This document shows positions 8,430 through 16,673 of a stretch of 49,805 nt of DNA, one piece after another. This DNA is from an uncultured Bacteroidales bacterium (GTDB taxonomy: Bacteria; Bacteroidota; Bacteroidia; Bacteroidales; UBA932), in NCBI GenBank assembly GCA_949289565.1, contig CASEOO010000014.1, positions 1 through 49,805 of the forward strand, given 5' to 3'. The notes beneath the pieces are model-generated. The model was not told the origin of the DNA. It did no database searches and saw only the letters and a program-made list of their open reading frames with translations. Position numbers and translations under genes: made by a program. Positions within the stretch are counted from its first letter, which is position 1; each line of letters opens with the position of its first letter.

Positions 8430-8591
8430 ATGAAAAAGTACGTATGCATCGTCTGCGGATACGAATACGATCCTGCAGTAGGCGATCCTGACAGCGGCAT
8501 CGAGCCGGGAACAGCATTTGAAGACCTCCCTGCAGACTGGGTATGCCCTCTCTGCGGCGTAGGCAAGGAAGACTTCAAAGCAGTGGAATAA
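8430..8591 (+). CDS. Rubredoxin
   Basis: A 53-residue one-iron electron carrier. The two metal-binding pairs are Cys6-Val-Cys-Gly style ([12 protein letters not shown], Cys6 and Cys9) and [13 protein letters not shown] (Cys39 and Cys42), which together hold one Fe in a CxxC...CxxC site. The aromatic core and the central DLPADW motif are standard, and 52-54 residues is the normal size. It lies downstream of sodB on the same strand and ahead of a strong terminator. In anaerobes rubredoxin feeds electrons to peroxide- or oxygen-reducing enzymes such as rubrerythrin or flavodiiron proteins; no such partner is in this window. The gene is short enough to be missed by length cut-offs. Confidence 0.96.
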   Translation: MKKYVCIVCGYEYDPAVGDPDSGIEPGTAFEDLPADWVCPLCGVGKEDFKAVE

Positions 8592-8608
8592 TATCCATAT
8601 CAACTTCA

Positions 8609-8649
8609 AAGACGTTTATGGGCGAAATTACCCATAAACGTCTTTTTTC
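8609..8649 (+). terminator. Rho-independent terminator after rubredoxin
   Basis: A perfect 14-bp stem (AAGACGTTTATGGG at 8609-8622 with its complement at 8631-8644) closes an 8-base loop and runs into TTTTTT. It ends the sodB-rubredoxin unit. Confidence 0.92.
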
Positions 8650-8832
8650 TATTCCATCCGCACGGTCTTCGACGGAGAGACTCCTGCGGAATACGTGACA
8701 TCTACGGCTCTATGACAATACGCCAATATCCGCCACAATCTGCACCCTCTCTGACAAGCAATCCCTTGCGTTGAATCTACAACCTGTTTGCGGGTGCCGA
8801 AACGTGAACTGTATATGCGGGCACTGACCCCG
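8650..8832 (-). other. Gap after btuG with a possible remnant of a duplicated C-terminus
   Basis: No gene is convincing here. On the minus strand, in a different frame from btuG, the last codons before a TAG read YSAGVSPSKTVRME. This resembles the end of the neighbouring btuG product (SHTAGVFPSRIAWVYGAE). It may be the tail of a decayed tandem copy; the rest of the frame is not recognisable. Chance similarity is possible. Confidence 0.25.
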
Positions 8833-9948
8833 TCATTCCGCCCCGTAGACCCAGGCGATCCGGGACGGGAAGACCCCGGCGGTATGCGACCAGAGGAGGG
8901 TGCCGTCAGATCTGAAATAATGGACAGTTCCAGGCGCAGGGTAGTAGCCGGCATCAGTGAGGACGAAATCTCCATTGGAAGGATTCACATCCAGGCCGTA
9001 ACATGAAACTAGATTGACCTGCGACAGATCCAGAAAATCAGCTTCAGTATATTTTCCTCCCTCAATTTTTCCGAAAGACGCCTGCGGATTCCATTCTTTA
9101 TCATACGTCGTAGTCTGCGTATATATCATCCCGCCGAAGCTGCACCAGTTTGACACAGGAATGTTTTCTATCAAGGTCACCTCGCCGTTTGCCCTGTCAT
9201 AAGAAAACACTGCACCGGGGTCTGCTCCATAATCCCCGCGCGAGGTCATATATTCCACATCGCCTCCGCAAATCACCTTGTAAAGGTTCTTATATCCAGT
9301 GTCCACAGTCTCGACCACTTCAAAGGAAGCGACGTCGACCACAGAAACAGACTGTTCATATCCTGCAGTCTCAGCCGACATACCGCCTGAATTCAGGACA
9401 TAAATAAAGCCGTTGTGAAAATGAAGCTGCTCCGGGTCACGTCCTGTATCGAGCCGGCCGGCAACACTGAAATCATCCAGAGAGATTTTGTACAGCGAAC
9501 CTCCATCAGCATAAGAAGTGACGTACAGATACCCGCCTTCCTCTATTACATAACGGCAGGACGGAACAGAAACTTGCGCGATGTGCTTTGCTGTAGAAGC
9601 ATCCGCTATTTCCAGCAGGCCTGAACCATTCAGCGCTATGACTAAATAGCCATCGGCAATAAGAAGGTCATTTCCAGTATCGCCCAGTTCCATCGCCATC
9701 TCAGGGTTCTGGAGCGAGAAGATGTCGCTTATATACTTTCCTGCCTGCAAATCCACATAGTCGAGTGAAGCGTTGTTATGACCCATAGTCCCCTCGTTCA
9801 ACAAATAGAAGCCTTCCACTCCGGACTGCACCGCAGGTATATAGTCTTCCGGAACATCAACAGCCACCGGGTCACACGAAACTGAGGCCAAAACCAATGA
9901 AGCCACGGCCAGACCTAAAAGAGTGGAATCAATCTTAAATTTAATCAT
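8833..9948 (-). CDS. btuG: BtuG-like surface lipoprotein (beta-propeller, cobalamin capture)
   Basis: A 371-residue lipoprotein: signal peptide ending in a lipobox with Cys26 (VLASVSC), then repeated beta-propeller blades of the YncE/DUF5074 kind. Recurrent segments are FYLLNEGTMGHNNASLDYVD, NDLLIADGYLVIAL, LYVTSYADGGSLYKI and FIYVLNSGG. In Bacteroides, BtuG is an outer-surface propeller that binds vitamin B12 very tightly and hands it to BtuB. Here the gene lies 78 bp downstream of btuB on the same strand and so under the same cobalamin riboswitch. Family membership and location are clear; B12 binding is inferred from that context and was not deduced from residues. Confidence 0.8.
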   Translation of the reverse strand: MIKFKIDSTLLGLAVASLVLASVSCDPVAVDVPEDYIPAVQSGVEGFYLLNEGTMGHNNASLDYVDLQAGKYISDIFSLQNPEMAMELGDTGNDLLIADGYLVIALNGSGLLEIADASTAKHIAQVSVPSCRYVIEEGGYLYVTSYADGGSLYKISLDDFSVAGRLDTGRDPEQLHFHNGFIYVLNSGGMSAETAGYEQSVSVVDVASFEVVETVDTGYKNLYKVICGGDVEYMTSRGDYGADPGAVFSYDRANGEVTLIENIPVSNWCSFGGMIYTQTTTYDKEWNPQASFGKIEGGKYTEADFLDLSQVNLVSCYGLDVNPSNGDFVLTDAGYYPAPGTVHYFRSDGTLLWSHTAGVFPSRIAWVYGAE

Positions 9949-10026
9949 ATTCTACTGAATTTTAATATAAAACATAAAATCAAAGCCTTGCTGCACCTGC
10001 ACGGTCCTCGTCAAGTGCAGAAATTA

Positions 10027-11955
10027 TCATATATCAAACTGCACAGCTATCTGCCAGCTGATTCCGGGCATAGGGTATCTGGACACTATTTCATAATGAG
10101 AATCAGTGACATTGGCGACAGCCACAGATATTTTCATGAATTCCAGAAATTTTCTTGAAAGCATCAAGTCGAGATCAGCATATGGCTTCAGCCGGTTTGA
10201 GACAATGTTTGCAGAAGTGCGGTATCTGACGGAATTGTAAATCAGGCTGGCGGAGAATGACCATTTTCCATATTCCATAGCCATAGAGGCGGAGACAGAA
10301 TGCAGAGGCACATATGCTATCTGCCCTCCGTACCACTCCGAACTGGGATCAGTCATGTCCTTCGACCTTTCATAAGTCCAGTCAAGCAATGCGCCCAGCC
10401 TGAAATCACGGAACACGAAGCTGTGGGCCATGGACAGGGTGCATCCATACCCGTGGACAAGTCCATAATTGAAAGCTGACCATACAAACTGGTTCGCGGC
10501 CGGAAGCCAGACTATCTTGTCTCTGGTGATGTTATAGAACAAATCCGCCCGGCAGAGGCAGGACCATTTGCCGGCAGAGGCAGAATACGAAGATGTCAGA
10601 CTGAACTGGTCCACAGTCTCCGGACGGAGAGCATGTGCGGCATTGGCCGTCGGGGCGGCCACATAATAAAGTTCATTGAAGGTCGGAAGCCTGTATGAAT
10701 TTTTCCAGAAGAGCTGGAAGCGGAAATTCCCCGGAGAATACATGACGGAGACATACGGGCTGAGACGGTCATGGGCGGTATCTGAGCCGGAATTGCCTGA
10801 CAGGGAAAGGTCCGAAGAGTGGTTGTATACCAGGGACGCATTGGCCGACAGGCTCTCGTATGCATACCTTGCCTGCACGGCAAAAAGCGATGACCAACGG
10901 AATTTTCCAGACAGGCCGGCGACATCCGAATCGAGAAACGTGAATGCATTGTCCCATGCAAGAGAGGCGCTGAAATTCCCGTGCCGGAATGCGGCGGCGG
11001 CAGAGACATAGCCCTCCTGCTGGAGATAATCCAAGTCGAGGCGCACAGTGTGGATTCCGACAGTATCCTGGAAATAATTGCAGAAATCGTATGAATATTT
11101 GCCGGCTATTTTCAGGGCAAATTTTCCCGCAGAATACCTGCAGCTTCCCTGGATGAAAACATTGTCGTCGCGCTGGCGGTCTCCGCTCTCATATTGCCCG
11201 GACTGCCGTATGACAGGGCCGGGCAGCCCTCTGTCAGAATGATACCAGTATGCTTTCAAATGAAGCCTGGAGTTTCCTGATACCATGTAGAGAGATGGCT
11301 CGACGTGATATGATGTCATATCGGAGTTCTGCCTGCGGGCTGCAGTGTCGGCCCCGAATCTGTTCGTATATGTAAACGGATAGCCGCCGTCAGTATGCCT
11401 CCCGTCTCCTGTGATTTTCAGATAAAATTTTTCAGAGAGACGTTTGCCTGCGGCAATGCCTGCCGAAGCCGTGGAAAATGAGCCGTACTCCACTTTGGCA
11501 TTCAGAGACCACGGCTCTGTGAAATCAGGAAACAAGGTCTGGAGATATACCGTGGAGGAGGATGCCAGCTCCGATGCTGACTGGAGCATGGATGACGACT
11601 GTCCATTGAAAACAGACACGGACGCCAGATACTCTGAAGAATACCTGCCGAGGTCCACCTGCCCGTTCTGCACATTGCTGACTTTCACTCCGTCGATGAA
11701 AACTCCTGTATGCTGCGAACCGAGAGAACGGACATTCACTGTTTTCAGACCCCCAAGCCCTCCGTAGTCTCTGATCTGCACGCCCGCCATATGCCTGAGC
11801 AGTTCCGGGACGGAAGCATCGGGCATGGACGCCATTTGCCCGGACGTGATGGTCCGGACGGCTGGAGAGTCGTATCGGTCTGACGAGACCTGCGAAGCCG
11901 ACAGGGTATCCTGCGCCTGAGGTGCCATCAGAAGCATGAGAGCCAGTACAAACAT
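10027..11955 (-). CDS. btuB: TonB-dependent vitamin B12 receptor BtuB
   Basis: A 642-residue outer-membrane receptor: signal peptide (MFVLALMLLMAPQAQ), plug domain at about residues 30-150 (SVPELLRHMAGVQIRDYGG, KTVNVRSLGSQHTGVFIDGVKVSN), then a beta-barrel ending with a hydrophobic/aromatic strand (WQIAVQFDI). It is the first gene after a cobalamin riboswitch on the same strand and is followed by btuG, so cobalamin or a related corrinoid is the likely ligand. The start at 11955 gives a proper signal peptide; the frame is open to 12057, where it would run into the riboswitch. Length is close to E. coli BtuB (about 610). Confidence 0.87.
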   Translation of the reverse strand: MFVLALMLLMAPQAQDTLSASQVSSDRYDSPAVRTITSGQMASMPDASVPELLRHMAGVQIRDYGGLGGLKTVNVRSLGSQHTGVFIDGVKVSNVQNGQVDLGRYSSEYLASVSVFNGQSSSMLQSASELASSSTVYLQTLFPDFTEPWSLNAKVEYGSFSTASAGIAAGKRLSEKFYLKITGDGRHTDGGYPFTYTNRFGADTAARRQNSDMTSYHVEPSLYMVSGNSRLHLKAYWYHSDRGLPGPVIRQSGQYESGDRQRDDNVFIQGSCRYSAGKFALKIAGKYSYDFCNYFQDTVGIHTVRLDLDYLQQEGYVSAAAAFRHGNFSASLAWDNAFTFLDSDVAGLSGKFRWSSLFAVQARYAYESLSANASLVYNHSSDLSLSGNSGSDTAHDRLSPYVSVMYSPGNFRFQLFWKNSYRLPTFNELYYVAAPTANAAHALRPETVDQFSLTSSYSASAGKWSCLCRADLFYNITRDKIVWLPAANQFVWSAFNYGLVHGYGCTLSMAHSFVFRDFRLGALLDWTYERSKDMTDPSSEWYGGQIAYVPLHSVSASMAMEYGKWSFSASLIYNSVRYRTSANIVSNRLKPYADLDLMLSRKFLEFMKISVAVANVTDSHYEIVSRYPMPGISWQIAVQFDI

Positions 11956-12061
11956 AACTGCATTTATTCCAGACTGCCGGCAGCGCCAGATTCCGTAGCG
12001 GCATAGCACATGTGCGGCAGCGACTCCGTCCCGTAATCCCGCAGGAGGATGTTCCATAAAC

Positions 12062-12291
12062 GGCAGAGGCAGGTCTTCTGGCTCGTCCCGGCTCCACGCC
12101 TTCCCGGTATCGAGGGCGACCCGAAAGGGTTTCCACGAAAGATACCAGTGGCAGAGAATGTGAAGCTGTCCGATGCTCCGGTTTCCCGGCTCGCATCACG
12201 GGCATACAGCAGCGGGTACTGTCGCGGATTCTCACCGCGTTCCCTCTTCGTCCCTCGCGCAGCCTTCGTGCGTCCGGGAACCTTTGCCGGC
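12062..12291 (-). promoter_or_regulatory. Cobalamin (B12) riboswitch
   Basis: Read on the minus strand, the conserved blocks appear in order: the 5' paired region GGTTCCCGGACG, the core GGGAACGCGGTGAGAATCC with GACAGTACCCGCTGCTGTA, GCCACTGG in the middle, and the B12 box AGCCAGAAGACCTGCC (12077-12062) near the 3' end. The order and sequence match the classical adenosylcobalamin riboswitch class. It lies between the minus-strand promoter (12293-12325) and btuB, so B12 should lower btuB-btuG expression. The expression platform is probably in the 100 nt between 12061 and the btuB start. Confidence 0.95.
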
Positions 12292-12292
12292 C

Positions 12293-12325
12293 CAAATATA
12301 TGCATTTTTCGGCTTAATCTCCAAA
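12293..12325 (-). promoter_or_regulatory. Promoter of btuB-btuG
   Basis: On the minus strand TTTG (12325-12322), a 21-bp spacer and TATATTTG (12300-12293) match the Bacteroidota promoter. Transcription would begin right at the 5' edge of the riboswitch. Confidence 0.7.
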
Positions 12326-12331
12326 TTTTGC

Positions 12332-12339
12332 TAAATTTG
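12332..12339 (+). promoter_or_regulatory. Predicted -7 element of btuFCD
   Basis: TAAATTTG matches TAnnTTTG on the plus strand. It lies beside the -33 box of the opposite btuB promoter, so the two promoters overlap. The transcript leader would be about 60 nt, too short for a second B12 riboswitch. Confidence 0.6.
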
Positions 12340-12409
12340 CAGGCATTACGACAGCCGCCGGCAAAAAACACAGGATTTAAAACTGAAAAATAAAAGAATA
12401 ATATGGATA

Positions 12410-13654
12410 ATGATATTGGCCATTCTGGCCAATGCCTGCGGCAGACAAAATGCCGCAGATTTTTTCGATGTCGCCGTGTATTCCCCATCCGAGGCCGAAG
12501 GCTTCGAGATAGCGGGAGCGGAAGGATGCGAGAGCACGGTCATCAGAGTGAAAACGGCATGGCAGGACAGCGGGAATGACTGTCGTAAATCAGGAATTTC
12601 CGAGCGAGGAAGCAACCCCGTGAACGAATTGTTCATCGCTCGGAACGGAGAAAGGCCTCCCGCAGGATTCAAAGGCCAAGTTCTGGATGGAGATGCAAAA
12701 AGGATAGCGGCAATGTCATCCACGCACATAGCTCTGCTCGATCTGCTCGGCGAGACTTCCAGGGTCAAGGCTGTATCCGGGATGCGGTTCATCTCGAACA
12801 AATACATCCTTGAGCATCAAGATTCTATAGTAGACATAGGAAGCGAGGCAGATGCTGACTTCGAAGCGCTGGCCGCCGCCAGTCCTGACATAGTCCTGCT
12901 GTACGGAATTTCTTCAGCAAGCACGATGGAAGACAGGCTGGAAGTTCTCGGCATACCCTGCCTCTACATAGGAGAATATCTGGAGGCCTCTCCGCTGGGC
13001 CGCACCGAATGGGTGGTGGCCATAGCCGAACTGCTCGGATGCAGGGAAAAAGGCGAAAAAGCGTACCAGAGGATAGCTTCAAAATACGAAGAGATAAAAT
13101 CATCTGTCCCTGATAAGAAGCCGAAGCCGAAAGTGATGCTGAACACCCCGTACGGAGATACATGGTTCATGGCTTCTCCAAGATCGGCGATGGCGGCCAT
13201 GATACGGGATGCAGGGGGAGAATATATATTCGAAACCTATTTGCGCCGGAACATGTCCTCCGAGGGAAGCGATTCCGGCCCTGAAAGTTCCACGCGGCGG
13301 TCATGGAAATCCACTGCGATAGACTATGAGACTGCTTTTCTCCTGGTATCTGAAGCAGATGTATGGCTGAATGCAGGCCAATACCAGTCTTTGGAGCAGC
13401 TGGCCTCATCCTGCCCGCAGCTCGCTGACACAGAATGTGTGAAAAACAGGAAGGTTTACAGCTGCGACAGGAGAAGCACCGAAGGGGGAGGCAGTGATTT
13501 CTGGGAGTCAGGGACTGTGCGCCCGGATCTGGTGCTGGGAGATCTGATCAGAATCTTCCATCCTGAACTCTGCGGACAGGACTATGCTTGTCTGTCTGAG
13601 AACAAGGACGGAGGCTGTGATTCAGGGCTGTATTATTACAGAAGTATTGAATAA
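12410..13654 (+). CDS. btuF: Cobalamin ABC transporter substrate-binding lipoprotein
   Basis: A periplasmic-binding protein of the BtuF/FhuD type (two lobes joined by a helix): VAAMSSTHIALLDLL-like start of lobe 1, PDIVLLYG near the middle, then VMLNTPYGDTWFMASPRSAMAAMIRDAGGEYIF in lobe 2. The N-terminus carries a lipobox (ILANAC, Cys10 from the ATG at 12410). The ATG gives an abnormally short signal peptide without a positive end. In the same frame, KNKRIIWIM is encoded just upstream, so the true start may be a non-ATG codon near 12383 (CTG). It is followed 20 bp later by btuC. B12 is the likely cargo from the neighbouring riboswitch locus; heme or siderophore is the alternative. Confidence 0.82.
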   Translation: MILAILANACGRQNAADFFDVAVYSPSEAEGFEIAGAEGCESTVIRVKTAWQDSGNDCRKSGISERGSNPVNELFIARNGERPPAGFKGQVLDGDAKRIAAMSSTHIALLDLLGETSRVKAVSGMRFISNKYILEHQDSIVDIGSEADADFEALAAASPDIVLLYGISSASTMEDRLEVLGIPCLYIGEYLEASPLGRTEWVVAIAELLGCREKGEKAYQRIASKYEEIKSSVPDKKPKPKVMLNTPYGDTWFMASPRSAMAAMIRDAGGEYIFETYLRRNMSSEGSDSGPESSTRRSWKSTAIDYETAFLLVSEADVWLNAGQYQSLEQLASSCPQLADTECVKNRKVYSCDRRSTEGGGSDFWESGTVRPDLVLGDLIRIFHPELCGQDYACLSENKDGGCDSGLYYYRSIE

Positions 13655-13674
13655 TCTGTGGCTTGCGCGATCTG

Positions 13675-14679
13675 ATGAAAGTGAAAATGAAAATATTATG
13701 GGCCGCAGGAGCGGCGTTGCTGGCAGGACTTTTTATGGCGGAAATGCTTACCGGAAGCGCCGGCATCAGGGCATCAGAGGTGTGGACAGCTCTGACTGGA
13801 GGTGAGATTTCGTCCCAGACGAAGCTGATAGTGACGGAAATACGGCTTCCGAAAGCTGTCACTGCCATGCTTTCCGGGATGGCCATATCTGTCAGCGGTC
13901 TTCTGATGCAGACGCTTTTCCGAAATCCTCTGGCCGGTCCATATGTCCTGGGCATCAGCTCAGGGGCATCTCTCGGGGCGGCGCTGTGCGTACTCGGCAC
14001 ATCGGCATCGACCACGCTGGCAGGCAGCCGCATCCTGATGTCTCTTGGCACTGCAGGAGCTGCATGGCTCGGGGCGGCCGCTGTGCTGGCCATCATAGCC
14101 ATGGCCAGCAGAAAAGCCGGCGACATCACTGTCATCCTGATCCTGGGAATGATGCTGGGGGCCGGGATAGATGCCGCAGTGCAGATACTGCAGTTTGTCA
14201 GCGACGAGCAGGCTCTGAAATCCTACATAGTGTGGACTATGGGGTCGATGGGCAATGTGTCTGGACAGGAGCTGTGGATTCTGGCCCTGGCCGTCATTGC
14301 AGGGCTGGGAATCACCATGGCGTCTTGCAAGCCGCTGAACCTGCTTCTGCTGGGCGAACATTACGCCGCTTCCATGGGCGCGGATATCAGAAGGACGAGG
14401 GCGCTGGTGTTCCTGGCCATCGTCCTTCTGGCCGGGACTGTGACTGCCTTCTGCGGACCTGTGGGGTTTCTCGGCCTGGCGGTGCCGCATCTTGCTCGCC
14501 TCGCGGCCGGAAATGCAGACCACAAGGTCCTCATTCCGGCCACGCTCCTCTGCGGAGGAGCGCTGATGATGTCCTGCGACATCATCGCGAGGCTCGCCGC
14601 CGTCCCCATCAATGCTGTAACATCCCTGGCAGGCATTCCTGTAGTCATATGGGTAATATTCCGCAGGCGCAAGCTATAG
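13675..14679 (+). CDS. btuC: Cobalamin ABC transporter permease
   Basis: A 334-residue FecCD/BtuC-family permease with about nine to ten membrane segments. Family motifs are seen at ARLPKAVTAMLSGMAISVSG-like (IRLPKAVTAM), QTLFRNPLAGPYVLGISSGASLG near residue 80, the conserved GPVGFLGLAVPHLAR near 265 and the C-terminal GIPVVIWVIFRRRKL. It works in the inner membrane with BtuF and BtuD to import B12. The ATG at 13675 is chosen over a TTG at 13663. It follows btuF by 20 bp and precedes btuD by 25 bp. Confidence 0.9.
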   Translation: MKVKMKILWAAGAALLAGLFMAEMLTGSAGIRASEVWTALTGGEISSQTKLIVTEIRLPKAVTAMLSGMAISVSGLLMQTLFRNPLAGPYVLGISSGASLGAALCVLGTSASTTLAGSRILMSLGTAGAAWLGAAAVLAIIAMASRKAGDITVILILGMMLGAGIDAAVQILQFVSDEQALKSYIVWTMGSMGNVSGQELWILALAVIAGLGITMASCKPLNLLLLGEHYAASMGADIRRTRALVFLAIVLLAGTVTAFCGPVGFLGLAVPHLARLAAGNADHKVLIPATLLCGGALMMSCDIIARLAAVPINAVTSLAGIPVVIWVIFRRRKL

Positions 14680-14704
14680 ACAGCCTCATTCAGATACCGG
14701 AAAG

Positions 14705-15418
14705 ATGATACAAATAGAAAACATAACCCTCGGATATGGAAAGAAAGTGCTGATGAGGGACATTTCAGCCTCTGCATCCACTGGCGGACTGACCATGATT
14801 GCAGGCCGCAACGGAAGCGGGAAAAGCACACTCATCCGTGCCCTTACAGGTCTCTCCAGGCCTCTGTCCGGCAGAATCCTGGCTGATGGGGAAAACATTG
14901 CCGTCATGCCGCGGGAAAAAGCCGCGCAGAAAGTATCATTCGTCGGAACTGAAAGAATCCGTATTCCGGGCCTGAAATGCCGGGATGTGGTATCCATGGG
15001 CCGTGCGCCGTGGACCCGATGGACAGGCGCCATGTCTTCTGAAGATGAAGAAGCTGTATCCAAGGCTTTTGAAATCACAGGAATGCTGGCTTTTGCCGAC
15101 AAAACCATGGACAAGATGTCTGACGGAGAATGTCAGAAAATAATGATAGCCCGAGCTCTGGCCCAGGACACCCCGGTGATGGTCCTGGACGAGCCGACTG
15201 CATTCCTGGATGTCCCCGGGAGGCATCAGATCATAGAAATTCTGCGGAAACTGGCATCGGCAGAGGGAAAGACAGTGATTTTTTCGACACACGACATCGG
15301 TATTGGCCTGAAAAAGGCCGATACCGTATGGCTTCTGGACGGGCATGGTCTCATTGTCCGGAAAGCGGAGGAGGCCGCGCCGGACATCCTGAAGATTTTC
15401 GGAATCACGGAAATTTGA
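14705..15418 (+). CDS. btuD: Cobalamin ABC transporter ATP-binding protein
   Basis: A 237-residue ATPase that powers the BtuC channel. Walker A is AGRNGSGKST (about residues 34-43), the signature is MSDGECQKIMIARALA (Asp where many ABC proteins have Gly, as is common in this FecE/BtuD group), Walker B is VMVLDEPTAFLD, and the switch His is in STHD. It is the last gene of btuFCD. Its stop is 57 bp from the convergent tatC stop. FecE-type iron-siderophore ATPases look alike, so the B12 assignment rests on the locus. Confidence 0.88.
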   Translation: MIQIENITLGYGKKVLMRDISASASTGGLTMIAGRNGSGKSTLIRALTGLSRPLSGRILADGENIAVMPREKAAQKVSFVGTERIRIPGLKCRDVVSMGRAPWTRWTGAMSSEDEEAVSKAFEITGMLAFADKTMDKMSDGECQKIMIARALAQDTPVMVLDEPTAFLDVPGRHQIIEILRKLASAEGKTVIFSTHDIGIGLKKADTVWLLDGHGLIVRKAEEAAPDILKIFGITEI

Positions 15419-15475
15419 GTTCTCCGAAATGGCCGGAGGCCGATCCTGCTGCATTTATTTGCCGCTCAGAGACTT

Positions 15476-16303
15476 CTATGCATCTTCAGGCCGGACGAGG
15501 CGGACAGAAAGCTCGTACAAAAGGTACAAAGGGACAAAAACCAGCATAAGCGAGAACGGATCGCCGGTAGGAGTGATGACAGCGGCCAGCACAAGCAGGA
15601 GCACCACTGCATGGCGGCGGTATTTCTGAAGGAATTCCCTGTGAAGGACGCCCAGCCTGGACAGCAGCCAGGCCAGAAGAGGAAGCTCGAAGACTACCCC
15701 CATGATGAAAACCATCCCCAGGAAATTGTTCATATATGAATTCAGGGAAATCTGGTTCACAATCGTCTGGCTGACTTGATATTCCGCAAGAAAACGGAAT
15801 GTAAACGGAAATATGAGACAGTATCCTGCCGCACATCCGAGATAGAACATGAAAGTGCCGGCAAAAAATGACATGCCGACAGCTTTTTTTTCAGCGCGGT
15901 AAAGGGCAGGGCTGACGAATTTCCACAGTTCATAAACGATATATGGGAAGAGCAGGACCAATGAAAGCCAGAACGATGTGGAGATATGGGTCATGAATTG
16001 CGACGCGACCTGGATGTTGATGATGTCCACATGAAATCCGTCGTCAGAGAAGTCCGGAAGGAACGGAATGGCCCGTCCTATGGATGCGAACCATTTGTAA
16101 ATGAAAAAATCCGATGAGGCAGGGCCAAGAATCAGAGTGTCGAAGATATGCGGCATAGCCGCAAACGAGGCTATAACGAGAATGATCAGGGCCGCGGCGA
16201 CCCTGACCAATGCCCATCTGAGCACTTCGAGATGATCCCAGAATGTCATCTGGGTTTCTTCAGATGACGCTTTCCGGGAAATGCCGGCCCCGTTTTCTGA
16301 CAT
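15476..16303 (-). CDS. tatC: Sec-independent protein translocase TatC
   Basis: A 275-residue inner-membrane protein that recognises twin-arginine signal peptides. Family features are MTFWDHLEVLRWALVRVA at the first transmembrane segment (the usual FxxHLxELR region, here FWDHLEVLR), six hydrophobic segments, FPYIVYELWKFVSPALYRAEKK after TM2, and GMVFIMGVVFELPLLAWLLSRLG with the conserved Glu/Pro. The loop after TM1 (residues about 70-115) is longer than in E. coli, as in many Bacteroidota. The start at 16303 (MSENGAG) is used; the frame is open to 16402 but would overlap tatA. It follows tatA by 7 bp. Confidence 0.93.
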   Translation of the reverse strand: MSENGAGISRKASSEETQMTFWDHLEVLRWALVRVAAALIILVIASFAAMPHIFDTLILGPASSDFFIYKWFASIGRAIPFLPDFSDDGFHVDIINIQVASQFMTHISTSFWLSLVLLFPYIVYELWKFVSPALYRAEKKAVGMSFFAGTFMFYLGCAAGYCLIFPFTFRFLAEYQVSQTIVNQISLNSYMNNFLGMVFIMGVVFELPLLAWLLSRLGVLHREFLQKYRRHAVVLLLVLAAVITPTGDPFSLMLVFVPLYLLYELSVRLVRPEDA

Positions 16304-16310
16304 CGGGGCT

Positions 16311-16574
16311 CTATTTCTTTTCTGATTCAGACGGATTTGCCTGCTCCGGCTCCTGCTTGCCGGATGACGATGCAGAAGGCTTAGTTTCCGAAACAGGGGC
16401 ATTCAGCTCTTTTTCCACCTCATTCATGCCTTCCTTGAAGCTTTTAACACCCTTGCCGAGGCCTTTCATCAGCTCCGGAATCTTCCTGCCGCCGAAAAAA
16501 AGCAATACTACCAGGGCGATCAGGACTATTTCCCATACGCCTATATTCCCTAAGAAAAGAAAATTTCCCATCAT
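16311..16574 (-). CDS. tatA: Sec-independent translocase subunit TatA/TatB
   Basis: An 87-residue protein with one N-terminal membrane helix ([19 protein letters not shown]), then the amphipathic helix starting [20 protein letters not shown], and a hydrophilic Ser/Glu/Lys tail. The FGGRKIPEL hinge is diagnostic of the TatA/E family. It forms the protein-conducting assembly with TatC, encoded 7 bp downstream. The ATG pair at 16574/16571 is chosen; the frame is open to 16937 but overlaps an opposite gene. A TAnnTTTG element is at 16599-16606 on the same strand. Confidence 0.92.
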   Translation of the reverse strand: MMGNFLFLGNIGVWEIVLIALVVLLFFGGRKIPELMKGLGKGVKSFKEGMNEVEKELNAPVSETKPSASSSGKQEPEQANPSESEKK

Positions 16575-16598
16575 TTTTCCAGTTTTCTTCAATTTCGC

Positions 16599-16606
16599 CA
16601 AAGATA
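16599..16606 (-). promoter_or_regulatory. Predicted -7 element of tatAC
   Basis: CAAAGATA on the plus strand reads TATCTTTG, a TAnnTTTG match, 25 bp upstream of the tatA start. The leader would be very short. Confidence 0.5.
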
Positions 16607-16643
16607 GCATTTCTTTTCGAAATGCCAATTCGTTTAAATTTCC

Positions 16644-16651
16644 TATTTTTG
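16644..16651 (+). promoter_or_regulatory. Predicted -7 element of the ACT-DUF711 operon
   Basis: TATTTTTG matches TAnnTTTG on the plus strand, 23 bp before the ATG at 16674. It is divergent from the tatA element 38 bp away. Confidence 0.5.
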
Positions 16652-16673
16652 CCTGTCCGTAAATATCGTAAAA

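Noticed and set aside
8649..8975. 108-residue minus-strand frame as a gene
   Set aside because: It overlaps the end of btuG in another frame, is Arg/Ser-rich and has no domain; only its last residues are of interest.
14705..15418. Defective BtuD because of SDGE in the signature
   Set aside because: This form is common in the FecE/BtuD group and all catalytic motifs are intact.
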